From Holdemanella sp. (GTDB lineage Bacteria > Bacillota_I > Bacilli_A > Erysipelotrichales > Erysipelotrichaceae): DNA of 8,363 nt. A program made the position numbers and the translations under genes. Of the stretch, positions 1 through 6,828 are shown piece after piece. The DNA lies in assembly GCA_021442845.1 (NCBI GenBank), contig JABUSD010000047.1, positions 1 through 8,363 of the forward strand, in the 5' to 3' direction. The first letter of the stretch is position 1. Each line of letters starts with the position of its first letter. Under the pieces are notes generated by a model. The model was not told where the DNA came from. It ran no database searches and saw only the letters and a list, made by a program, of their open reading frames with translations.

Positions 1-81
1 AAATTCTACCTGCCCATGTCTTGAAGACAATCTTTTCTCTTCATTAAATTTATTATAGTAAGCTTCCAATCTTGTTGTCAT
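1..81 (-). CDS. Probable class I SAM-dependent methyltransferase, N-terminal fragment
   Basis: Only the first 27 codons are in the window; the gene runs off the left edge. From the ATG at 81 the peptide starts MTTRLEAYYNKFNEEKR and continues RLSSRHGQVEF. The pattern 'YYN.F.E..RL.SRHG.VEF' is, as I remember it, the start of a common Bacillota family of small class I SAM-dependent methyltransferases, just before the SAM-binding fold. The fold itself is off-window, so substrate and function are unknown. The gene lies downstream of pyrE in the same orientation, but the pyrE terminator separates them. No Shine-Dalgarno precedes the ATG; instead an extended -10-like element sits six bases before it. 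The frame is open to the window edge. The identification rests on one short motif. Confidence 0.6.
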   Translation of the reverse strand, partial: MTTRLEAYYNKFNEEKRLSSRHGQVEF

Positions 82-87
82 GTTTAT

Positions 88-96
88 ATATTACCA
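88..96 (-). promoter_or_regulatory. Extended -10 promoter candidate abutting the methyltransferase start
   Basis: On the minus strand TGGTAATAT (TGn plus TAATAT at 93-88) is followed by six bases (ATAAAC) and then the ATG at 81. A transcript starting seven bases after the -10 would begin at the A of the start codon, making it leaderless. There is no clear -35 and no Shine-Dalgarno. The element lies just past the pyrE terminator T-run, so an own promoter is reasonable. The evidence is pattern only. Confidence 0.35.
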
Positions 97-97
97 T

Positions 98-122
98 AAA
101 AAAACACTCCCTAAGGAATGTT
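98..122 (-). terminator. Intrinsic terminator of pyrE
   Basis: Read on the minus strand, AACATTCC pairs with GGAGTGTT (8 bp, one G-U) around a TTAG loop. A run of seven T at 104-98 overlaps the foot of the stem. The pyrE stop codon (124-122) overlaps the start of the stem, so transcription ends right after the gene. Confidence 0.8.
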
Positions 123-787
123 TATTCTGTTGCTCCATATAATGCATAATACGCATCAATACGTTCTTTTAATTCAGATTCTAATTCGCCTTTTTCTTCT
201 AGATATTCTACAACCTCAGGCATAGATACAATGGCAGCTGTAGGGAATCCATAAAGTTCAGCCACTTCTGTTAAAGCCGTCTTATTTGTTTTTCCTTTTT
301 CATTACGATTTAAAGACACAATCAATCCTTTAATTTCTACATTAGCAGCACCTCTTACCTTTGGTACCGTTTCTTCCATCGATTTTCCTGATGTTGTAAC
401 ATCTTCAATCATGATGACTCTATCCCCATCCTGAAGTTTTGTTCCTAACAGTCCACCTTTATCAGCACCATGGTCCTTTTCTTCCTTACGGTCTGAACAA
501 TATCTTACTTCTTTTCCATATAAGTTTTCCAGTGCAATAGTTGTGGCAACCGCTAGTGGAATTCCTTTATAAGCCGGACCAAATAATACATCAAATTCCA
601 GCCCATAGTTATCTACAATAGCCTTTGCATAGTATTCACCCAATCTTTTTAACTGGGAACCCGTTACATATCCACCTGCATTCATAAAGAATGGAGATTT
701 ACGTCCTGATTTTAATGTAAAGTCACCGAATTTCAACACTTTTGATTCCAACATGAAATCGATAAATTCCTTTTTATATTGTTCCAT
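122..787 (-). CDS. pyrE: Orotate phosphoribosyltransferase
   Basis: A cytosolic enzyme that joins orotate and PRPP to give orotidine 5'-phosphate plus pyrophosphate, the fifth step of UMP synthesis. The protein has 221 residues, normal for the longer PyrE type. Visible motifs are KSGRKSPFF near 26-34, GPAYKGIPLA (70-79, with the conserved Lys 73), the flexible loop with RKEEKDHG (100-107), and the PRPP motif VIMIEDVTTSGKS (124-136, acidic pair E128-D129). An ATG seven codons upstream (808) is in frame, but I chose the ATG at 787 because AAGGAGAT lies just before it and the sequence from there matches the family start. The gene is transcribed alone from the promoter at 813-841. The other pyr genes in the window (pyrK, pyrD, pyrF) lie about 3 kb away on the same strand. 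The short leader has no room for a PyrR attenuator. Confidence 0.96.
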   Translation of the reverse strand: MEQYKKEFIDFMLESKVLKFGDFTLKSGRKSPFFMNAGGYVTGSQLKRLGEYYAKAIVDNYGLEFDVLFGPAYKGIPLAVATTIALENLYGKEVRYCSDRKEEKDHGADKGGLLGTKLQDGDRVIMIEDVTTSGKSMEETVPKVRGAANVEIKGLIVSLNRNEKGKTNKTALTEVAELYGFPTAAIVSMPEVVEYLEEKGELESELKERIDAYYALYGATE

Positions 788-812
788 TTTATATCTCCTT
801 TTATTCATTCAA

Positions 813-841
813 ATTTTACCCTATAATACCTATTTTTTCAA
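813..841 (-). promoter_or_regulatory. pyrE promoter
   Basis: On the minus strand TTGAAA (841-836) and TAAAAT (818-813) are separated by exactly 17 bases, a good sigma-A promoter. The predicted start near 806 leaves a leader of about 20 bases carrying AAGGAGAT. The -35 lies next to the -10 of the divergent hydrolase promoter. Confidence 0.75.
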
Positions 842-848
842 TTTGTAC

Positions 849-868
849 TATAATAGGAAAAAAGGAGA
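849..868 (+). promoter_or_regulatory. -10 element and Shine-Dalgarno for the first hydrolase
   Basis: A perfect TATAAT at 849-854 is followed by AAGGAGA at 862-868 and the ATG at 878. No convincing -35 lies 16-18 bases upstream. A second TATAAT occurs at 822-827. An inverted repeat CCTATT (829-834) / AATAGG (852-857) spans this -10 and the -35 of divergent pyrE; it could be an operator or chance. Confidence 0.5.
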
Positions 869-877
869 TCAATAATT

Positions 878-1747
878 ATGGAATCAATTGGATTGATTGT
901 AAGAAAACAATTTACAGAAGGTGATGATATAAGAGATGCTGGATTGGTAGCACCAGAGGATGTGGAAAGAATAGACGACATCCAATATGGAGAACTGCCA
1001 TATTGGCAGACACTTGATGTATATCGTCCAAAAGGAAATGATGAAGTATTACCCGTTATTGTATCAATCCACGGAGGTGGATGGGTCTATGGGGATAAGG
1101 AGCGTTATAGTTATTACTGCATGTCTTTAGCGCAACATGGATTTGCGGTAATCAACTATACATATCGACTTGCTCCAGAATATAAGTTTCCTGCTTCTTT
1201 AGAAGATACAAATGCGGTATTTACATGGATTTTTGAGAACGCAAAGAAATATAAGCTTGATCTAAACAATGTCTTTGCCCTAGGAGATAGTGCAGGTGGC
1301 CATCTATTATCGATGTATGTTGCCATCCAGACAGATACTGACTATGCGAATAACTTTGATTTGATGCTTCCAAACATTAAATTCAATGCGATCGCATTAA
1401 ACTGCGGTGCCTATACAATAGAACCGGAAGGGTTAACTAGCGAATTGATGAAAGATCTTCTTCCTAAAGGTGGAATTGAAGAAGAAATTACCCTTATGAA
1501 TACAATCAATTATGTCAATAAGGATTTCCCTCCTGTATTCCTGATGACATGTACAAATGACTTCTTACAGAATGATGCGACATTAATGGCAACAAAACTT
1601 GTCATGAATAAGGTTCCATTTGAATTCCACTACTTTGGAAACAGCGAATTATTGTTAGGCCATGTATTCCATTTAAATATGAAATTAGATATAGCCAAGG
1701 AATGCAACAGAATGGAATGTGATTTCTTTAAATCCTATGTCAAGTAA
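878..1747 (+). CDS. Alpha/beta-hydrolase, HSL/BD-FAE-like carboxylesterase (first of tandem pair)
   Basis: A probable cytosolic serine ester hydrolase of 289 residues with no signal peptide or membrane segment. The oxyanion-hole motif HGGGW is at 65-69, as in the hormone-sensitive-lipase (type IV) esterase group. The nucleophile elbow GDSAGG is at 136-141 (Ser138). The likely triad acid is Asp228 in CTNDFL and the likely base His262 in LLGHVFHLN. YRLAPEYKFPA (96-106) is another typical family block. The start is supported by AAGGAGA nine bases upstream and by equal N-terminal length with the paralogue. It is followed 22 bases later by a close paralogue in the same direction, probably from a duplication. 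The substrate is unknown; acylated sugars or small esters are possible. Nothing ties it to pyrimidine metabolism apart from position. Confidence 0.88.
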   Translation: MESIGLIVRKQFTEGDDIRDAGLVAPEDVERIDDIQYGELPYWQTLDVYRPKGNDEVLPVIVSIHGGGWVYGDKERYSYYCMSLAQHGFAVINYTYRLAPEYKFPASLEDTNAVFTWIFENAKKYKLDLNNVFALGDSAGGHLLSMYVAIQTDTDYANNFDLMLPNIKFNAIALNCGAYTIEPEGLTSELMKDLLPKGGIEEEITLMNTINYVNKDFPPVFLMTCTNDFLQNDATLMATKLVMNKVPFEFHYFGNSELLLGHVFHLNMKLDIAKECNRMECDFFKSYVK

Positions 1748-1755
1748 GTTTTCTG

Positions 1756-1764
1756 TGGTATTAT
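1756..1764 (+). promoter_or_regulatory. Extended -10 promoter candidate abutting the second hydrolase start
   Basis: TGGTATTAT (TGn plus TATTAT at 1759-1764) is followed by AAAAC and the ATG at 1770. It closely resembles the element before the methyltransferase start at 81. No -35 is seen, and there is no Shine-Dalgarno for any of the three nearby ATGs. It could drive a leaderless transcript; alternatively the gene is read from the upstream hydrolase by coupling. Confidence 0.3.
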
Positions 1765-1769
1765 AAAAC

Positions 1770-2624
1770 ATGTTTATGAACTACATGGAATTAAGAGAAA
1801 AACTAAAACGAAATGAAGATAAGCGAGATGAAGGATTAACGACACCAGAAAATGTAGAAAGATTTAATGACATTTCTTATGGAAATGAATATCTGGATGT
1901 ATACCGTCCAAAAGGAAACAACGACTATCTTCCTGTCATTGTATCTGTACATGGAGGTGGATGGGTCTATGGGGATAAAGAACGATATCAATATTACTGC
2001 ATGTCTTTAGTCCAACATGGGTTTGCGGTTATTAATTTTAATTATCGTTTAGCCCCAGAATATAAATATCCAGCTTCCATTGAAGATATGAACCAGGTAT
2101 TTCATTGGATTTTGTCAAATCGTGAGCAATATAAATTGGATACAGACAATATATTTGCCTTGGGTGATAGTGCAGGAGGACATATTCTTGGTATATATGC
2201 CAATATCTTAACGAACAAAGACTATCGTAAAAACTATGCACTAAACCTACCTGATATCCATTTCAACGCTTTGGCCTTTAACTGTGCCGTTACATATATC
2301 CGCGCTGATCTAGAGATGTATCTAATGGAAGAATTATTGCCAGATAGAGGTACAGAAGAAGAATTTGATTTATTAGATGTTACAAAATATGTAACATCAC
2401 AATTTCCTCCTTCCTTTATTGCGACATCTACAAAAGATTTTCTCCAGCCCGATTCGCTAGCACTTATGAATAGCTTTATAGATTATGAAGTTCCTTTTGA
2501 ATTCCATTACTTTGGAAATCAGCATCAGCTGTTGAACCATTGTTTCAATCTGGATTTAAAATTAGAAGCTGCCCAAAACTGTAATAGAATAGAATGTGAA
2601 TTCTTTAAAAGACATAAAAAGTAG
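1770..2624 (+). CDS. Alpha/beta-hydrolase, HSL/BD-FAE-like carboxylesterase (second of tandem pair)
   Basis: A 284-residue paralogue of the preceding gene, with the whole catalytic set intact: HGGGW at 61-65, GDSAGG at 132-137 (Ser134), Asp223 in STKDFL and His257 in LLNHCFNLD. Residues around 42-175 are nearly the same in both proteins, while the N-terminus and the cap-like region around 172-205 differ, which suggests different substrate choice. The first ATG (1770) gives the same distance to the shared 'RD.GL' block as in the paralogue, so I kept it; ATGs at 1776 and 1785 remain possible. None has a Shine-Dalgarno. The stop codon lies inside the bidirectional terminator shared with the convergent membrane-protein gene. 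Substrate unknown. Confidence 0.87.
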   Translation: MFMNYMELREKLKRNEDKRDEGLTTPENVERFNDISYGNEYLDVYRPKGNNDYLPVIVSVHGGGWVYGDKERYQYYCMSLVQHGFAVINFNYRLAPEYKYPASIEDMNQVFHWILSNREQYKLDTDNIFALGDSAGGHILGIYANILTNKDYRKNYALNLPDIHFNALAFNCAVTYIRADLEMYLMEELLPDRGTEEEFDLLDVTKYVTSQFPPSFIATSTKDFLQPDSLALMNSFIDYEVPFEFHYFGNQHQLLNHCFNLDLKLEAAQNCNRIECEFFKRHKK

Positions 2625-2648
2625 AGGAATTTTAATCCTCTACTTTTT
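2616..2648. terminator. Bidirectional intrinsic terminator between convergent genes
   Basis: A perfect 13-bp stem (2616-2628 with 2636-2648) around a 7-base loop. It has five A on one side and five T on the other, so a T-run follows the hairpin on both strands. The stop codons of the hydrolase (2622-2624) and of the opposing membrane protein (2634-2632) both fall inside it. Confidence 0.9.
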
Positions 2649-3666
2649 CATTGCTTAAGACATTTCTATATTGCCTTCTGGATACAACTATAATCACAAT
2701 CATAACAACAATTAATGGAATATAGAAGGAGAATGTTCGATTCAATACCATTGCCGTTGTTGCCAGTTTGCCAAATACACCTTTATATAATGTATTCTGA
2801 ATCTCTTCTAAAGCACCTACACCACCAGGAAGTGGCAAACCTTCAATGGATACCATCGCCAATATCTGGATATTCAACAGATTCAAGAAACTATATTCCT
2901 TTAATCCTAACGCTTTATAAATGACATATAGAATTGCAAACATGCATGTACGTTGTATAAATGTAATAATAGTTGAAATAATGACTTCCTTAACATGTGT
3001 TCGCATATAGATAGCTTCATGAATATAATCTTCTAAAGTTGTATCAATCTTATTGGAATAGTCATATTTACCCTTTGTCAACTTTGCGATGATTGCATTT
3101 CCAAACACTAAAATCTTTCGAACCAGCTTCTGATTAAATAATAGTAGATAACAGAATACGATTACCGCAACATCAACAACCAATCCTGCAAAGAATAGCG
3201 TTTTTAACATCATATTTGCGTGGGCAACATAATCAAAATTAAAAACCACTACCACAATTCCCATGACAACCAGATATAGTTTAAAGACAATGGTATTCAG
3301 AATCAGTACAATCAATGATTTTCGGATTGGAATCTTATCCTTTGTCATATATAAAAGCTGAATAGGTTGTCCTCCTGAAGAGCTTGGCGTAATTGCACTA
3401 AAGAAGAACTCAATAATCGAATAGAACGTTCCTCTTGATAATGATATGTCTACATCCATAGATCGCAATACATATTTCATATATAAACCTTGTAAATAGA
3501 AATAAACCAATACCAGAAGACAGCACATTATAATACTTATTGGACTGATTCGCTTTAAGTTTTCTACAATAAGATCTAAATCAGTGTTAGAAAAAATAAC
3601 ATAAAATGTTACCCCAGCAACTCCAGCAAGAAACAATATCGATAGTAATACTTTCTTTTTACTCAT
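2632..3666 (-). CDS. YbhN/UPF0104-type membrane protein (LPG synthase TM / flippase-like)
   Basis: An integral membrane protein of 344 residues belonging to the family of the flippase domain of MprF (lysylphosphatidylglycerol synthase TM region), without the C-terminal synthetase domain. Family hallmarks are TPSSSGGQP (93-101) after a membrane segment and LPLPGGVGALEE (277-288). Hydrophobic segments are near 7-25, 43-61, 83-92, 118-143, 157-177, 229-250, 262-275 and 311-329, with a polar stretch at 178-228. Members are thought to move or handle membrane lipids or glycolipids; the substrate here cannot be told. The frame stays open further upstream (to 3753), but that part would run through a terminator and promoter. 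I chose the ATG at 3666, which is preceded by GAAAGGGA and starts MSKKK plus a membrane helix. It has its own promoter (3688-3715). Confidence 0.87.
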   Translation of the reverse strand: MSKKKVLLSILFLAGVAGVTFYVIFSNTDLDLIVENLKRISPISIIMCCLLVLVYFYLQGLYMKYVLRSMDVDISLSRGTFYSIIEFFFSAITPSSSGGQPIQLLYMTKDKIPIRKSLIVLILNTIVFKLYLVVMGIVVVVFNFDYVAHANMMLKTLFFAGLVVDVAVIVFCYLLLFNQKLVRKILVFGNAIIAKLTKGKYDYSNKIDTTLEDYIHEAIYMRTHVKEVIISTIITFIQRTCMFAILYVIYKALGLKEYSFLNLLNIQILAMVSIEGLPLPGGVGALEEIQNTLYKGVFGKLATTAMVLNRTFSFYIPLIVVMIVIIVVSRRQYRNVLSNEKVED

Positions 3667-3687
3667 ACAATCCCTTTCTGTAGAAGC

Positions 3688-3715
3688 ATAATAACACAAA
3701 AAGAGATGTTTGCAA
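3688..3715 (-). promoter_or_regulatory. Promoter of the flippase-like gene, inside the upstream terminator
   Basis: On the minus strand TTGCAA (3715-3710) lies 16 bases before an extended -10 TGT-TATTAT (-10 at 3693-3688). The predicted start near 3681 leaves about 15 bases, including the GAAAGGGA ribosome site. The -35 falls at the loop edge of the pyr operon terminator. Confidence 0.55.
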
Positions 3716-3738
3716 ACCATGGTTAGTAAACATCTCTT
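3698..3738 (-). terminator. Intrinsic terminator of the pyrK-pyrD-pyrF operon
   Basis: Read on the minus strand, AAGAGATGTTT (3738-3728) pairs perfectly with AAACATCTCTT (3711-3701), followed by TTT. The 16-base loop contains the palindrome AACCATGGTT (3715-3724), which may extend the structure. It starts about 30 bases after the pyrF stop. Confidence 0.85.
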
Positions 3739-3767
3739 AAACATCCAGCTCATTTGATACGATAAAA

Positions 3768-6102
<2,335 letters not shown>

Positions 6103-6159
6103 AATATCTTCCTTTTTTTATACTCTTATCTTACCGAAAAGTATATACGTATTCTATCC

Positions 6160-6190
6160 AAAAAAAGATTAGCTGCGCTTGCCAATCCCT
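6160..6190 (-). terminator. Leader terminator upstream of pyrK (candidate attenuator)
   Basis: On the minus strand GATTGGC (6187-6181) pairs with GCTAATC (6173-6167) around the loop AAGCGCA, with one G-U. Seven T follow at 6166-6160. Preceding AGG can add A-U and G-U pairs with the first T. It lies about 10 bases after the predicted transcription start and about 57 bases before the pyrK ATG. No other minus-strand gene lies just upstream, so it is placed to control entry into pyrK-pyrD-pyrF. I see no PyrR anti-antiterminator consensus. Confidence 0.65.
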
Positions 6191-6201
6191 AAACTTTTCT
6201 A

Positions 6202-6223
6202 GTGTATTTTAACATATATACAC
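6202..6223. promoter_or_regulatory. Dyad GTGTAT-N10-ATACAC over the pyrK -10
   Basis: A perfect 6-bp inverted repeat with a 10-base centre (6202-6207 and 6218-6223) covers the pyrK -10 and part of the spacer. Size and position suit a dimeric repressor site. The AT-rich context makes chance plausible, and no regulator gene is in the window. Confidence 0.3.
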
Positions 6224-6233
6224 CTTTTTTCAA
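6206..6233 (-). promoter_or_regulatory. Promoter of the pyrK-pyrD-pyrF operon
   Basis: On the minus strand TTGAAA (6233-6228), a 16-base spacer, and TAAAAT (6211-6206) preceded by TGT, giving an extended -10. The predicted start is near 6199. It uses the same hexamers as the pyrE promoter at 813-841, with similar AGGT-containing spacers. Confidence 0.7.
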
Positions 6234-6267
6234 TTCCATAATTTTCCCATATTCTTTTTATCTTTCC

Positions 6268-6305
6268 TTGATAATTTTCCGCTATATTTATTTATAGAGA
6301 GAGGA
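6268..6305 (+). promoter_or_regulatory. Weak promoter candidate and ribosome site for the CBS-domain gene
   Basis: TTGATA at 6268-6273 lies 17 bases before TTTATA (6291-6296), but that would leave a leader of only about 9 bases. TATATT at 6283-6288 is another -10 choice without a good -35. GAGAGGA at 6299-6305 is a clear ribosome site six bases before the ATG. The small dyad CTATA/TATAG (6282-6297) overlaps the -10 options. Confidence 0.25.
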
Positions 6306-6311
6306 CTTATT

Positions 6312-6701
6312 ATGAATCAGAACGTTTTATTTTTTATCAAGCACAAATCAGAGGTCAAATACCTTTCCGCAGACATGACAGTCTATCAGGCATTAAATGA
6401 AATGAAGGAATATAAATATACAGCTGTCCCTGTCATTAACTATGATGGCTCTTATCTTGGAACAATTACAGAAGGAGATTTCCTATGGTATATCATGAAT
6501 GATGGATCATTTCATACAAAAATCAAACATGTTGTACGCAAAGATTTCTGTAAGCCCGTCAATGTAAATACAGATATTAATGAACTGTTTTCACAGTCTT
6601 TAAACCAGAATTTTGTACCTATAATAGATGATCGATATATATTCATCGGAATTGTCACTAGAAAGAAAATTCTTGAACAGTTAATCTCTGAGCGTACTTG
6701 A
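6312..6701 (+). CDS. Stand-alone tandem CBS-domain protein
   Basis: A cytosolic protein of 129 residues made of two CBS motifs and nothing else, forming one Bateman module that would bind an adenine nucleotide. CBS1 spans about 12-62 (YTAVPVINYDGSYLGTITEGD) and CBS2 about 73-123 (FVPIIDD then FIGIVTRKKILEQL). The layout and the C-terminal 'GI.TR..IL..L' recall the Bacillota proteins DarB/CbpB, which bind c-di-AMP and control Rel and other partners; this is a resemblance, not an identification. The start has GAGAGGA six bases upstream. It is divergent from pyrK and ends in its own terminator. The next gene also carries CBS domains, fused to a membrane part, which may hint at a shared ligand. 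Confidence 0.88.
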   Translation: MNQNVLFFIKHKSEVKYLSADMTVYQALNEMKEYKYTAVPVINYDGSYLGTITEGDFLWYIMNDGSFHTKIKHVVRKDFCKPVNVNTDINELFSQSLNQNFVPIIDDRYIFIGIVTRKKILEQLISERT

Positions 6702-6713
6702 TGTACGCTTTTT
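6691..6713 (+). terminator. Intrinsic terminator of the CBS-domain gene
   Basis: AGCGTAC (6691-6697) pairs perfectly with GTACGCT (6703-6709) around a 5-base loop that holds the stop codon TGA (6699-6701). Four more T follow (6710-6713), five counting the last stem base. It is compact but convincing. Confidence 0.8.
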
Positions 6714-6719
6714 CTTTAA

Positions 6720-6748
6720 TTGAAAATGCAATGCAAATTGTGTATGAT
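6720..6748 (+). promoter_or_regulatory. Promoter of the mini-ORF / CNNM-CorC gene / lipoprotein unit
   Basis: TTGAAA (6720-6725), a 17-base spacer, and TATGAT (6743-6748). The predicted start near 6755 leaves a short leader with the ribosome site AAAAGGAGA (6760-6768). It lies directly after the terminator of the preceding gene, as expected for a new transcription unit. Confidence 0.65.
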
Positions 6749-6776
6749 AATTCCATAACAAAAGGAGATTTTTTAC

Positions 6777-6827
6777 ATGTCAGAAGACCCCATATCGATT
6801 TACTTTATTATGAAAGGAGACCTATAA
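6777..6827 (+). CDS. 16-codon mini-ORF upstream of the CNNM/CorC gene
   Basis: Encodes MSEDPISIYFIMKGDL and stops one base before the next ATG. It has its own strong ribosome site AAAAGGAGA eight bases upstream, as good as that of the main gene. Ending so close to the next start suggests translational coupling. The opening 'MSEDPxSIYFI' looks like the start of a CNNM-type membrane protein, so it may be a detached piece of the old N-terminus of the following gene. Its second half contains the ribosome site of that gene. No known peptide is recognised; translation is likely, function open. Confidence 0.45.
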   Translation: MSEDPISIYFIMKGDL

Positions 6828-6828
6828 T

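Noticed and set aside
788..808. A seven-codon N-terminal extension of PyrE
   Set aside because: The AAGGAGAT ribosome site lies inside this stretch, directly before the ATG at 787, and the extension falls at the predicted transcript start.
3667..3753. A 29-residue N-terminal extension of the flippase-like protein
   Set aside because: It would be translated across the pyr operon terminator and the gene's own promoter; the ATG at 3666 has GAAAGGGA and a proper membrane-protein start.
6141..6152. Palindromes GTATATAC and ATACGTAT in the pyrK leader
   Set aside because: Short, AT-rich self-complementary strings are expected by chance in such DNA, and neither is placed to form a stable RNA structure.
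6206..6214. Leader peptide MLKYTRKV upstream of pyrK as a pyrBI-type attenuator
   Set aside because: Its ATG is at 6216-6214 on the minus strand, overlapping the -10 region and upstream of the predicted transcription start, with no ribosome site.
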